DNA of 64,000 nucleotides from Actinomycetota bacterium (GTDB lineage: Bacteria > Actinomycetota > Actinomycetes > S36-B12), in the NCBI GenBank assembly GCA_016717115.1, contig JADKGE010000011.1:62001-126000 (forward strand), written 5' to 3'. A model generated the notes under the pieces. That model saw only the letters and a program-made list of their open reading frames with translations. It did no database searches and had not been told where the DNA came from. This document shows positions 46,018 to 55,058 of the stretch, piece by piece. The number at the start of each line of letters is the position of its first letter. Within the stretch, counting starts at the first letter, position 1. Made by a program: the position numbers and the translations under genes.

Positions 46018-46048
46018 TTGTAACACATTCGAAAGTGTCTAAGGTCAA
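46018..46048. promoter_or_regulatory. Overlapping divergent promoters sharing one palindrome
   Basis: On the plus strand TTGTAA (46018-46023) and TAAGGT (46040-46045) are 16 bp apart and point to the amidohydrolase. On the minus strand TTGACC (46048-46043) and TGTTAC (46025-46020) are 17 bp apart and point to the MocR gene. The shared spacer is the near-perfect palindrome ACAC-A-TTCGAA-A-GTGT (46023-46038). A regulator bound there would cover both promoters at once. The MocR protein is the obvious candidate. Confidence 0.6.
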
Positions 46049-46116
46049 GAATCACAAAAGGCGCAGTCCCACCCACGATGCCGCTCCCACGAGCGTGCGA
46101 CCAGAAGGAGGAACGC

Positions 46117-46953
46117 ATGACCGTCGTACGCGCGGCACTGGTGCAGACCAACTGGACAGGTGACAAGGAGTCGATGATCGTCGCCCACGAGCAGTACGCC
46201 CGCGAGGCGGCCGCCGCCGGCGCCCAGGTGATCTGCTTCCAGGAGCTCTTCTACGGACCGTACTTCTGCCAGGTGCAGGACAAGCAGTACTACGAGTATG
46301 CGGAGTCCATCCCCGGACCCACCACCGAGCGCTTCCAGTCCCTGGCGAAGGAGCTCGGCCTGGTGATGATCCTGCCGATGTACGAGCAGGAGCAGCCCGG
46401 AGTCCTCTACAACACTGCGGCGGTCGTCGACTCGGACGGCACCTACCTCGGCAAGTACCGCAAGCAGCACATCCCCCACGTCAACGGCTTCTGGGAGAAG
46501 TTCTACTTCCGCCCCGGCAACGGCGGCTACCCGGTCTTCGACACCGCGGTGGGCAAGATCGGCGTCTACATCTGCTACGACCGGCACTTCCCGGAGGGCT
46601 GGCGGGCACTCGGCCTCAACGGTGCGCAGATCGTCTTCAACCCGTCGGCCACCTCCCGCGGGCTCTCCCAGTACCTGTGGAGCATCGAGCAGCCGGCCGC
46701 GGCCGTGGCCAACGAGTACTACGTCGGCGCGATCAACCGGGTCGGCATCGAGGACCTCGGAGAGGACGACTTCTACGGACAGTCCTACTTCATCGATCCC
46801 GAGGGCAACTACGTCGGCGAGAAGGGCGACCCGTACAAGCCCGAACTGATCATTCGCGACCTCGACATGGACCTGCTCACCGAGGTTCGCAACCGCTGGC
46901 AGTTCTACCGTGACCGCCGACCGGATGCCTACGACGACCTGGTCCGGCCCTAG
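46117..46953 (+). CDS. Carbon-nitrogen hydrolase, probably beta-ureidopropionase (or N-carbamoylputrescine amidase)
   Basis: A 278-aa nitrilase-superfamily enzyme with a good AAGGAGG site before ATG 46117. The catalytic triad is E43 in FQELFYGPYF, K116 in GKYRKQHIPH and C153 in GVYICYDRHFPEGW. The IPHVNGFWEKFYFRPG segment resembles N-carbamoyl-D-amino acid and N-carbamoylputrescine hydrolases. Coupling to a dihydropyrimidinase 15 bp downstream favours N-carbamoyl-beta-alanine to beta-alanine, CO2 and ammonia. N-carbamoylputrescine is also plausible given the polyamine genes next door. Confidence 0.85.
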   Translation: MTVVRAALVQTNWTGDKESMIVAHEQYAREAAAAGAQVICFQELFYGPYFCQVQDKQYYEYAESIPGPTTERFQSLAKELGLVMILPMYEQEQPGVLYNTAAVVDSDGTYLGKYRKQHIPHVNGFWEKFYFRPGNGGYPVFDTAVGKIGVYICYDRHFPEGWRALGLNGAQIVFNPSATSRGLSQYLWSIEQPAAAVANEYYVGAINRVGIEDLGEDDFYGQSYFIDPEGNYVGEKGDPYKPELIIRDLDMDLLTEVRNRWQFYRDRRPDAYDDLVRP

Positions 46954-46968
46954 AACAGGAGGCACTCC

Positions 46969-48387
46969 ATGACGATTCTCATCAAGAACGGCAACGTCGT
47001 CTCACCGCAGGGCACCATCGCGGCCGACGTGCTCATCGACGGCGAGCGCATCGTGGCCATCATGGCGCCCGGCGAGACCCGACTCGGCTCGAACCTGGAG
47101 TCCGAGGCCGAGCGGGTGATCGATGCGTCCGGCAAGTACGTGATCCCGGGGGGCATCGATCCGCACACCCACATGGAACTGCCCTTCGGTGGGACGTTCG
47201 CGTCGGACACGTTCGAGACGGGCACTCGGGCGGCCGCATGGGGTGGAACCACGACCATCATCGACTTCGCCGTTCAGGTGCAGGGCGCACGGGTCCAGGA
47301 CGGGCTGGCCGCATGGCATGCCAAGGCCGCCGGCAACTGCCACATCGACTACGGCTTCCACCAGATCGTCGGCGGAGTCGACGACGACTCGCTGAAGGCG
47401 ATGGACGAGCTCGTGAACGAGGGCGTGACCAGCTTCAAGCTGTTCATGGCGTATCCGGGCGTCTTCTACAGCGACGACGGACAGATCCTCAAGGCAATGC
47501 AGACCGCGTCCGCCAACGGCTCGATGATCATGATGCACGCCGAGAACGGGATGGCCATCGATGTCCTCGTCGCGCAGGCGCTGGCCGAGGGCAAGACCGA
47601 TCCCCGCTACCACTCGCTCACGCGTCCGTGGGAGACCGAGGCGGAGGCCACCAACCGCGCGATCATGCTCGCCCGACTGACCGGCGCCCCCCTCTACATC
47701 GTGCACATGTCCGCCAAGCAGGCGGTCGCGGTGCTCCAGGGCGCGAAGGACGAGGGCTGGAACGTGTTCGGGGAGACCTGCCCCCAGTACCTGTACCTGT
47801 CCCTGGAGGACCACCTGTCCCAGCCCGGCTTCGAGGGGGCGAAGTGGGTCTGCTCGACCCCGCTGCGTGCGAAGGCCGAGCATCATCAGGACGAGCTCTG
47901 GCGCTACCTGCGCACGAACGACCTGTCGATCGTCAGCACCGACCACTGTCCCTTCTGCTTCAAGGAGCAGAAGGAGCTCGGCGTCGGCAACTTCTCCAAG
48001 ATCCCCAATGGCATCGGCTCTGTCGAGCACCGGATGGACCTCATCTACCAGGGCGTGGTCGACGGCAGGATCACCCTCGAGCGCTGGGTCGAACTGTGCT
48101 CGACGACCCCCGCGCGGATGTTCGGCCTCTACCCGCAGAAGGGCGTCATCGCACCGGGATCGGATGCCGACATCGTCATCTACGACCCCTCGGGTCGAAC
48201 CGAGATCGGCCTCAACAAGACGCATCACATGAACATGGATCACTCAGCCTGGAAGAACTTCGACATCGACGGCCACGTCGATACGGTAATCTCGCGCGGC
48301 ACTGTCGTAGTCGATGACAACGAGTACCTGGGTACCAAGGGCCACGGCCGGTACCTGCGACGCGGGCTGTCGCAGTACCTCATCTGA
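46969..48387 (+). CDS. hydA: Dihydropyrimidinase / hydantoinase
   Basis: A 472-aa cyclic amidohydrolase with a binuclear metal site. It has GGIDPHTHMELPFGG (H66, H68), carbamylated Lys157 in TSFKLFMAYPG, HAENG, IVHMSAKQAV and STDHCPFCFKEQ. It opens the ring of dihydrouracil, dihydrothymine or hydantoins to N-carbamoyl amino acids, the step before the preceding gene's reaction. An in-frame GGAGG precedes the start. A terminator-like hairpin follows. Confidence 0.92.
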   Translation: MTILIKNGNVVSPQGTIAADVLIDGERIVAIMAPGETRLGSNLESEAERVIDASGKYVIPGGIDPHTHMELPFGGTFASDTFETGTRAAAWGGTTTIIDFAVQVQGARVQDGLAAWHAKAAGNCHIDYGFHQIVGGVDDDSLKAMDELVNEGVTSFKLFMAYPGVFYSDDGQILKAMQTASANGSMIMMHAENGMAIDVLVAQALAEGKTDPRYHSLTRPWETEAEATNRAIMLARLTGAPLYIVHMSAKQAVAVLQGAKDEGWNVFGETCPQYLYLSLEDHLSQPGFEGAKWVCSTPLRAKAEHHQDELWRYLRTNDLSIVSTDHCPFCFKEQKELGVGNFSKIPNGIGSVEHRMDLIYQGVVDGRITLERWVELCSTTPARMFGLYPQKGVIAPGSDADIVIYDPSGRTEIGLNKTHHMNMDHSAWKNFDIDGHVDTVISRGTVVVDDNEYLGTKGHGRYLRRGLSQYLI

Positions 48388-48396
48388 CGCACCTAC

Positions 48397-48426
48397 GGGA
48401 TGGGCGCCCTGCGGGGTGCCCATCCC
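48397..48426 (+). terminator. Hairpin after the dihydropyrimidinase gene
   Basis: A perfect 9-bp inverted repeat GGGATGGGC/GCCCATCCC, with an inner CCC/GGG pair, starts 9 nt after the stop. No T-run follows. The next gene begins 54 bp further on in the same direction, so this may be partial termination inside the operon. Confidence 0.6.
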
Positions 48427-48479
48427 CCTCCCATTTGCACTGACCCTCGCATCGAGCCATCGAGATCGGAGTACACGCC

Positions 48480-49966
48480 GTGCGCACCATCGACCACTGG
48501 ATCAACGGATCCCTCGTTCCGTCGACGTCCGGAATCACCGGCCCCGTCTTCAACCCTGCCACCGGGGAGCAGCAGGCGGCGGTCGGCCTGGCATCGGTCG
48601 CCGAGGTCGATCTGGCGGTCGCCGCAGCGAAGGCGGCGTTCCCGGACTGGCGGGCCGCGTCGTTGTCCCGCCGCGCCGAGGTCATGTTCCGATTCCGGGA
48701 GCTCGTGGTCTCGCACCGGCAGGAGATCGCAGAGCTGGTGTCCATCGAGCACGGCAAGGTGCCCAGCGACGCGGCCGGCGAGCTGGCCCGGGGAATCGAG
48801 AACATCGAGTTCGCCTGCGGCATACCGGCGATGCTGAAGGGCGGCTACTCCGAGGGCGTCTCCGGCGGGGTCGACGTGTACTCGATCAAGCAGCCCCTCG
48901 GGGTCGTGGCTGGCATCACGCCCTTCAACTTCCCGGCCATGGTGCCGATGTGGATGTTCGCCAATGCCATCGCGACGGGCAACACCTTCATCCTCAAGCC
49001 GAGTGAGAAGGATCCGTCCGTGGCGCTGCTGCTGGCCGACCTGCTCAAGCAGGCAGGACTGCCGGACGGCGTCTTCAACGTGGTCCAGGGCGACAAGACC
49101 GCGGTCGACCGGATCCTTGAGCACCCCGACATCGAAGCGGTCAGCTTCGTCGGCTCGACCCTATCGCCAAGTACATCTACGCCACCGGAACGGCCAACGG
49201 CAAGCGCGTGCAGGCCCTCGGCGGCGCCAAGAACCACATGGTCGTCCTGCCCGATGCCGACATCAACATGGCTGCCGACGCGGCTGTCAGCGCGGCCTAC
49301 GGATCGGCGGGAGAGCGCTGCATGGCCATCTCGGTCGTCGTTGCCGTCGGCGGCGTGGGCGACCGGCTGATCGACGCGGTCACCGAGCGGCTGCCCAAGC
49401 TCAAGGTCGGGCCGGGCACAGACCCCAACGCGGAGATGGGCCCCCTCATCACGAGGGAGCACCGCGACAAGGTGGCGTCCTACCTCGAGGGCGCTCCGGC
49501 CGAGGGGGCCACCGTGGTGGTCGACGGTCGCGACGCCGACCTTCCCGCGGCCGGCTTCTTCCTGGGCGTGTCCCTCATCGACAACGTCACGCCGGGGATG
49601 AAGTCCTACGACGACGAGATCTTCGGCCCGGTCCTGTCGGTCGTGCGCGTCGATACCTACGACGAGGCGGTCGATCTGATCAACCGTCACCAGTACGGCA
49701 ACGGCACGGCGATCTTCACCCGCGACGGGGGCGCCGCGAAGCAGTTCCAGTACGACATCAAGGTCGGGATGGTCGGGATCAACGTCCCGATCCCCGTCCC
49801 GGTGGCCTACTACAGCTTCGGCGGCTGGAAGGCGTCGATCTTCGGCGATGCCAACATCTACGGGCCGGCCGGCGTCGAGTTCTACACGCGTACCAAGACC
49901 ATCACGTCGCGCTGGCCCGACCCGGCCACGTCGACGGTCGACCTCGGCTTCCCCCGCACCCGCTGA
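48480..49966 (+). CDS. mmsA: Methylmalonate/malonate-semialdehyde dehydrogenase (acylating), one frameshift in this sequence
   Basis: About 496 aa when repaired; start GTG 48480. It opens RTIDHWINGSLVPSTSGITG, the usual MMSDH start, and has FACGIPAMLKGGYSEGVSGG, VVAGITPFNFPAMVPMWMFA and, after the break, GSAGERCMAISVVVAVG with the catalytic Cys. One C is missing near 49160 (VGST-PIAKYIYATG). MMSDH converts malonate or methylmalonate semialdehyde to acetyl- or propionyl-CoA, which fits disposal of beta-alanine or beta-aminoisobutyrate carbon from pyrimidines. Confidence 0.93.
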
Positions 49967-50013
49967 CCGACCCGCACCCACCGACCGACAGCCCCACGAG
50001 CGAAAGGCCACCC

Positions 50014-51045
50014 ATGGACATCGGAGTCGTTCTGCAGTGCACGCCGCCGGCCGCGCGAGTGGTCGACCTCGCCAAACGTGCCGAGACCTACGGGTTCTCC
50101 TACGTGTGGACGTTCGACTCGCACATCCTGTGGGAGGAGCCGTACGTCATCTACAGCAAGATCCTCGACGAGACACGCAACGTCATCGTCGGCCCGATGG
50201 TGACCAATCCGGCAACGCGCGACATCACCGTCACTGCCTCGGTCTTCGCCACCTTGAACGAGATGTACGGCAATCGCACCGTGATCGGGATCGGGCGCGG
50301 CGACTCGGCCGTGCGGGTCACGAACGGCAAGCCCGTCACGGTCGCCGAGCTGCGCCAGGCCGTCCTGGACATCAAGGGGCTGGTCAACGGCGAGGCGATC
50401 GAGTACAAGGGCAACCACCTGCGACTGCCCTGGGCCGGGCGCAGCCGATCCGACGTGTGGGTCGCGGCCTACGGGCCCAAGGTGCTCGCTCTCGCAGGGG
50501 AGGTCGGCGACGGCTTCATCCTGCAGCTCGCCGACCCCTCGATCGCCGAATGGACGATCAAGGCGGTGAAGGACGCCGCCGAGGCCTCCGGCCGCAATCC
50601 CGACGACGTCTACGTCTGCGTCGCCGCGCCGGCCTACGTCACGGACGGCTCCGCTGAAGGCCATGCCCACGCCCGCGACCAGCTGCGCTGGTTCGGCGGC
50701 ATGGTGGGCAACCACGTGGCCGACATCGTGGCGCGGTACGGCGAGAACGGCGGAGCCGTCCCCCAGGCCCTCACCGACTACATCAAGAACCGTCAGGGCT
50801 ACGACTACAACGAGCACGGGCAGGCGGGCAACACCCACACGGACTTCGTGCCCGACGAGATCGTCGACCGGTTCTGCATCATCGGACCCCCCGAGGCGCA
50901 CGTCGAGCGCCTCAAGGAGCTCCAGGCGCTGGGCGTGAACCAGTTCGCCCTGTACCTCCAGCACGACGACAAGGACCACACGCTGGCTCAGTACGGCGAG
51001 CGGGTCATCCCCGCCGTCCAGGAGCACCTCCGGGCGACCAGTTGA
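50014..51045 (+). CDS. Luciferase-like flavin/F420-dependent oxidoreductase
   Basis: A 343-aa LLM-class (beta/alpha)8 protein. It starts MDIGVVLQCTPPAARVVDLA and contains YVWTFDSHILWEEPYVI, GNRTVIGIGRGDSAVRVTNG, VWVAAYGPKVLALAGEVGDG and FVPDEIVDRFCIIGPP. These features fit the F420-dependent branch rather than RutA-type pyrimidine monooxygenases. Its place between MMSDH and the transporter ties it to pyrimidine or hydantoin metabolism. The reaction is not established; cofactor F420 is inferred from family. Confidence 0.82.
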   Translation: MDIGVVLQCTPPAARVVDLAKRAETYGFSYVWTFDSHILWEEPYVIYSKILDETRNVIVGPMVTNPATRDITVTASVFATLNEMYGNRTVIGIGRGDSAVRVTNGKPVTVAELRQAVLDIKGLVNGEAIEYKGNHLRLPWAGRSRSDVWVAAYGPKVLALAGEVGDGFILQLADPSIAEWTIKAVKDAAEASGRNPDDVYVCVAAPAYVTDGSAEGHAHARDQLRWFGGMVGNHVADIVARYGENGGAVPQALTDYIKNRQGYDYNEHGQAGNTHTDFVPDEIVDRFCIIGPPEAHVERLKELQALGVNQFALYLQHDDKDHTLAQYGERVIPAVQEHLRATS

Positions 51046-51096
51046 TCCCCGTCCGGACGATGGCGGGAACGCGTGCGTAATGGGGGCGAAACGTCC

Positions 51097-52017
51097 GTGA
51101 CCGAAGATGTCGCCGTGGCAGCCGCGAGACCCGTTCGCCCTCACCGGCAGAGCACTGTCGTGCGCCGCCTCAAACGGGGCGCTCTCGGCGTCATGTGGGC
51201 ACTGGGCGGCGTCCTGATCAGCGTCCTGATGTGGGAGCTGGTGAAGTGGCTCGGCGGCGTCATCAGCCTCCCCATGAACACGTCGGACTCCGCCATGCCG
51301 CATGTGTGGACGATGATCGGCGGGGTCGGCCAGCCCGAGGTCCGCGGCTCCGAGACCACGGTCCTGGAGGCGGTGGTCGCTGCCTCGGCCTACTCGCTTC
51401 TCATCGCCCTCGGCGGATTCATCATCGGCGTCTCGGTCGGACTGCTGCTGGCCATCGTCATGCAGCGCTTCGCCTTCATGGAACGCGGGCTGCTGCCCTT
51501 CGTGATCGCGTCGCAGACGGTCCCGCTCATCGCCCTGGCGCCCCTCATCACGGGTATCGGCAACCGCATCAGCGTCGGCCCCGTCCAGTGGAACACGACC
51601 TACTCCGTCATGTTCATCGCCGCGTATCTGGCCTTCTTCCCACTGAGCGTGGGCGCCTTGCGTGGCTTGCAGGCCCCTACCGCCACCGCGCTCGAGCTGA
51701 TGAGGTCGTACGCCGCCACGGAGCGGGCCATCTTGTTCAAGCTGCGCTTCCCCGCCTCGCTGCCGTATCTCGTTCCCGCCATGAAGGTCTCGGCCGCCGC
51801 CGCGGTCGTCGGCACGGTGGTCGCCGAGATCTCCACCGGCGTCAAGGGCGGCATCGGGCGCCTCATCGTCGAGTACGCACGCGAGGCGACGGCGCAGCCC
51901 GCCAAGGTCTACGTCGCCGTCTTCGGGGCGATCTGCATGGGCCTGATCGCCGCCGCCATCGTCACCGCCCTCGACGTCTACCTGACGAGGAACCTCCCCA
52001 AGGAGAGCCGCGCATGA
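51097..52017 (+). CDS. ABC transporter permease, ThiX/SsuC-like
   Basis: About 306 aa from GTG 51097 (other in-frame starts lie upstream). Six membrane segments follow a basic N-terminus. The EAA loop reads ALELMRSYAATERAILFKLR-FPASLPYL. It is one of two permeases flanking a single ATPase gene, giving a probable heterodimeric channel. The stop overlaps the ATPase start as ATGA. Confidence 0.88.
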   Translation: MTEDVAVAAARPVRPHRQSTVVRRLKRGALGVMWALGGVLISVLMWELVKWLGGVISLPMNTSDSAMPHVWTMIGGVGQPEVRGSETTVLEAVVAASAYSLLIALGGFIIGVSVGLLLAIVMQRFAFMERGLLPFVIASQTVPLIALAPLITGIGNRISVGPVQWNTTYSVMFIAAYLAFFPLSVGALRGLQAPTATALELMRSYAATERAILFKLRFPASLPYLVPAMKVSAAAAVVGTVVAEISTGVKGGIGRLIVEYAREATAQPAKVYVAVFGAICMGLIAAAIVTALDVYLTRNLPKESRA

Positions 52018-52847
52018 GCATTGAGCCGACCGGCGAAGCGACCACGACCGAGGTCGCCGTGCGCGCCGAGGGGGTCTGGAAGGTCTTCAACCCCGGACTC
52101 GCCAACGAGGTCACGGCGCTGCAGGAGATCGACCTGACGGTCACGCGCGGTGAGTTCGTCTCGCTCATCGGCCCATCGGGCTGCGGCAAGAGCACTCTGC
52201 TTCGGGTCATCGCCGACCTCACCCACGCCACCCAGGGAGCAATCCAGGTGGCCGGGATGACGGCGGCGCAGGCACGCGAGGACCAGCGCTACGGCATGGC
52301 CTTCCAGCAGGCCGCCCTCTTCGACTGGCGGACGGTGCGGCGCAACGTCGAGCTCCCCCTCGAGCTCCAGGGCTGGTCGAAGGACAAGCGTCGGGTCAGA
52401 GCCATGGAGCTGCTGGAGATGGTGCAGCTGGCGGACTTCGCAGAGCACCGGCCCTGGGAGCTCTCCGGAGGCATGCAGCAGCGCGTGGCCATCGCTCGTT
52501 CCCTGGCCGTCGATCCCCCGCTGCTGCTCATGGACGAGCCGTTCGGCGCCCTGGACGAGATGACCCGTGAGCGCATGCAGAACGAGCTTCTCCGTATCCG
52601 CGAGGAGACGGGCAAGTCCATCATCTTCGTCACCCACTCCATCCCCGAGGCGGTGTACCTGTCCGATCGCGTCGTGGTCATGTCCGCGCGGCCCGGACGC
52701 ATCACCGACGTGATCTCCGTCAACCTCGGGCAGCGCAACGAGGACACGCGCGAGGCGGAGGTCTTCTTCGAGTCCGTCACGGCGGTGCGCGAAGCGCTGC
52801 GCGGCCGGACGAGCGGTGCGGTGCGGTCCCGTGTCGGGGAGGTCTGA
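52014..52847 (+). CDS. ABC transporter ATPase, ThiZ/SsuB-like
   Basis: 277 aa. Walker A is GPSGCGKSTLLRV, the Q-loop AFQQAALFDWRTVRRNV, the signature LSGGMQQRVAIARSLA, Walker B LLLMDEPFGALDEMT and the H-loop FVTHSIPEAVYLSDRV. Sequence features match the nitrate/taurine/thiamine-precursor importer class. It overlaps both neighbouring permease genes. Confidence 0.92.
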   Translation: MSIEPTGEATTTEVAVRAEGVWKVFNPGLANEVTALQEIDLTVTRGEFVSLIGPSGCGKSTLLRVIADLTHATQGAIQVAGMTAAQAREDQRYGMAFQQAALFDWRTVRRNVELPLELQGWSKDKRRVRAMELLEMVQLADFAEHRPWELSGGMQQRVAIARSLAVDPPLLLMDEPFGALDEMTRERMQNELLRIREETGKSIIFVTHSIPEAVYLSDRVVVMSARPGRITDVISVNLGQRNEDTREAEVFFESVTAVREALRGRTSGAVRSRVGEV

Positions 52848-53617
52848 TGGGCCAGCGCCTGCGGTCGGTGTGGCCCCCGGTCCTCATCGCGGTCGTCCTG
52901 CTGGCGGCCTGGCAGCTCCTGGTCGTCATCCAGGACATCAAGCCCTACCTCCTGCCGGCACCCAGCCTGATCGCGAGCAACTTCTTCTCGGATGTCGGCC
53001 TGATGTGGGCCGCCGCCCTGTACACGGGCACGACCGCTCTGCTCGGACTCATGTTCGGCACGGTCCTGGGGATCCTGGCCGCGCTGCTCGCCCAGCGGTT
53101 CGTCGTCGTTAACAATCTGGTCACGCCGCTTGCCGCGGGCCTTGCGGCTGTGCCCATCATTGCCCTGACCCCGCTTCTCAACAACATGTTCAACATCACG
53201 AGCCGCACTCCCCGGGTGCTGGTGACGGTGATCATCGTGTTCTTCCCGATGTTCGTCAACGTCACTCGCGGACTCATCCAGGTGCAGCCCGTCCAGTTGG
53301 AGTTGATGCGCTCGATGAACGCCAGGCCTCGCACGGTGCTGCGCGCGCTGCGCGTCCCGAACGCCATCCCCTTCTTCTTCACCGGCCTGAAGATCGCCGC
53401 ACCACTGGCCGTCATCGCGGCTCTGGTCGCGGAGTACTTCGGCGGACCGCAGTCGGGTCTGGGCAGCCGGATCACGTCGGCTGCCGCGAACACGGCTTAC
53501 GGAAGGGCCTGGGCGTACGTCGTCGCGTCGATCATCCTGGGGCTGCTGTTCTACCTGACCGTGCTGGCCCTCGAACGCTGGACGGCTCCGTGGACGAGCC
53601 GCAGCCACCACAACTGA
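52847..53617 (+). CDS. ABC transporter permease, second subunit
   Basis: A 256-aa permease with six membrane segments, starting at an ATG that shares its A with the ATPase stop (TGATG). The EAA-type loop reads LELMRSMNARPRTVLRALR-VPNAIPFF. It completes the ABC importer together with the lipoprotein 51 bp downstream. Confidence 0.9.
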   Translation: MGQRLRSVWPPVLIAVVLLAAWQLLVVIQDIKPYLLPAPSLIASNFFSDVGLMWAAALYTGTTALLGLMFGTVLGILAALLAQRFVVVNNLVTPLAAGLAAVPIIALTPLLNNMFNITSRTPRVLVTVIIVFFPMFVNVTRGLIQVQPVQLELMRSMNARPRTVLRALRVPNAIPFFFTGLKIAAPLAVIAALVAEYFGGPQSGLGSRITSAAANTAYGRAWAYVVASIILGLLFYLTVLALERWTAPWTSRSHHN

Positions 53618-53668
53618 ACGCCGGACTCCACAACCCCACACAGGTAACAACCATCAATAGGAGGAAGT

Positions 53669-54910
53669 ATGCGTCACATCGCACGCAGTCGATGGGGGGC
53701 CCTCACGGGCGTCGCCGTCGTGGGTGCCCTTGCCCTGTCCGCATGTAGCAGCAGTAGCACGTCGTCCGAGACATCGGCCGCGGCTCCGGCATCGTCTGCT
53801 GCCGCGTCGGCAGCGGCGTCGACCGCCGCCTCCGAGTCGGCTGCCCCGGCCTCGTCCGCTGCGGCCGAGGCATGCGCAGAGCTGACGCCGGTCAGCCTGC
53901 AGCTCCAGTGGTTCGTCCAGGCCCAGTTCGGCGGGTACTACGCCGCCAAGGACAAGGGCTTCTACGAGGCCAACTGCCTCGACGTGACCATCCTCGAGGG
54001 CGGTGTCGACATCGTCCCGCAGACGGTCCTTGCCCAAGGTGGCGCCGACTTCGCGATCTCCTGGGTGCCCAAGGCCCTGGCCTCGCGCGAGCAGGGCGCT
54101 CTCATCACCAACGTGGCACAGGTGTTCCAGCGCTCTGGCACGCTGCAGGTGTCGTTCGCTGACAAGAACATCACGACAGCGGCGGACTTCAAGGGCAAGA
54201 AGATCGGCAACTGGGGCTTCGGCAACGAGTACGAGATCTTCGCCGCGATCACCAAGGCAGGGCTCGATCCCGCAGCCGACGTCGAGCTCGTCGGCCAGCA
54301 GTTCGACATGCAGGCACTCCTCAACGGCGAGATCGATGCCGCCGAGGCGATGACCTACAACGAGTATGCGCAGGTCCTCGAGGCCAAGAACCCCGACACC
54401 GGTGAGCTGTACAAGCCTGAGGACTTCAACGTCGTCAACTACAACGACGAGGGTGTCGCGATGTACCAGGACGCCATCTGGGCCTCGGAGGAGCGGCTCG
54501 CCGACCCGGCGTACCAGGACGCGACGCAGCGCTTCGTGCAGGCGTCCCTCGAGGGCTGGATCTACTGCCGGGACAACGCGCAGGAGTGCGCCGACATCAT
54601 CACGGCGAACGGATCGAAGCTCGGCGCCAGCCACCAGCTGTGGATGATGAACGAGGTCAACAAGCTGATCTGGCCCTCGCCTCTCGGCGTCGGCGTCCTC
54701 GATCCTGCCCTGTACGCGCAGACCGTCAATGTGGCCCTGAACACCAAGAACCTCGAGGGCGCAACGGTCATTACGGCCGAGCCGGCCGCCGAGGCGTTCA
54801 CCACCCAGTTCGCCGAGGCGGCGAATGCGGCTCTGACGGCTCAGGGGCTCAACACGACCGGCGACGCGTTCGCGCCGATCGAGGTCACCCTCAACGAGGG
54901 CGGCAACTAG
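53669..54910 (+). CDS. ABC transporter substrate-binding lipoprotein, NMT1/ThiY-like
   Basis: 413 aa. The signal peptide ends at a lipobox (ALALSACSSS), followed by a long Ser/Ala linker (about 27-68). The mature domain starts VSLQLQWFVQAQFGGYYAAK, the hallmark of the NMT1/THI5-like family that binds pyrimidine precursors such as formylaminopyrimidine. AEAMTYNEYAQVLEAKNPDT fits as well. In this cluster a pyrimidine, hydantoin or N-carbamoyl compound is a plausible ligand; this is inference. A GGAGG site precedes the start. Confidence 0.88.
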   Translation: MRHIARSRWGALTGVAVVGALALSACSSSSTSSETSAAAPASSAAASAAASTAASESAAPASSAAAEACAELTPVSLQLQWFVQAQFGGYYAAKDKGFYEANCLDVTILEGGVDIVPQTVLAQGGADFAISWVPKALASREQGALITNVAQVFQRSGTLQVSFADKNITTAADFKGKKIGNWGFGNEYEIFAAITKAGLDPAADVELVGQQFDMQALLNGEIDAAEAMTYNEYAQVLEAKNPDTGELYKPEDFNVVNYNDEGVAMYQDAIWASEERLADPAYQDATQRFVQASLEGWIYCRDNAQECADIITANGSKLGASHQLWMMNEVNKLIWPSPLGVGVLDPALYAQTVNVALNTKNLEGATVITAEPAAEAFTTQFAEAANAALTAQGLNTTGDAFAPIEVTLNEGGN

Positions 54911-54925
54911 CACCGACAGAGCAAG

Positions 54926-54960
54926 GAGAACGGCCCGGGCCACAGGCCCGGGCCGTTCTC
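54926..54960 (+). terminator. Strong terminator-like hairpin after the transporter operon
   Basis: A perfect 16-bp inverted repeat with an ACA loop: GAGAACGGCCCGGGCC at 54926-54941 and its complement at 54945-54960. It begins 15 nt after the stop. There is no T-run, but the stem is long and entirely matched, so it is a confident operon end. Confidence 0.8.
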
Positions 54961-54971
54961 ATCTGCCGCCC

Positions 54972-55035
54972 CGTCGAGTGGTGAGTTGTCGGGGAGACCG
55001 AGCCCCCGGATTGCCCGACGTCTCACCACTCGACG
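54972..55035 (-). terminator. 64-nt long hairpin between convergent operons
   Basis: Arms 54972-54993 and 55014-55035 pair over 22 positions with one T·T mismatch and one G·T pair; the outer 14 bp are perfect (CGTCGAGTGGTGAG). The 20-nt loop is GC-rich. It lies 24 nt beyond the gabD stop and 12 nt beyond the previous hairpin, so it is probably the gabD terminator. Its length also recalls REP-like or miniature mobile palindromes. Confidence 0.6.
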
Positions 55036-55058
55036 AGGGGAACTCGGCGCTGCCGCCC

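Noticed and set aside
50014..51045. RutA pyrimidine monooxygenase
   Set aside because: The protein lacks the RutA-type N-terminus and length, and no other rut genes are nearby. It reads as an F420-type LLM oxidoreductase.
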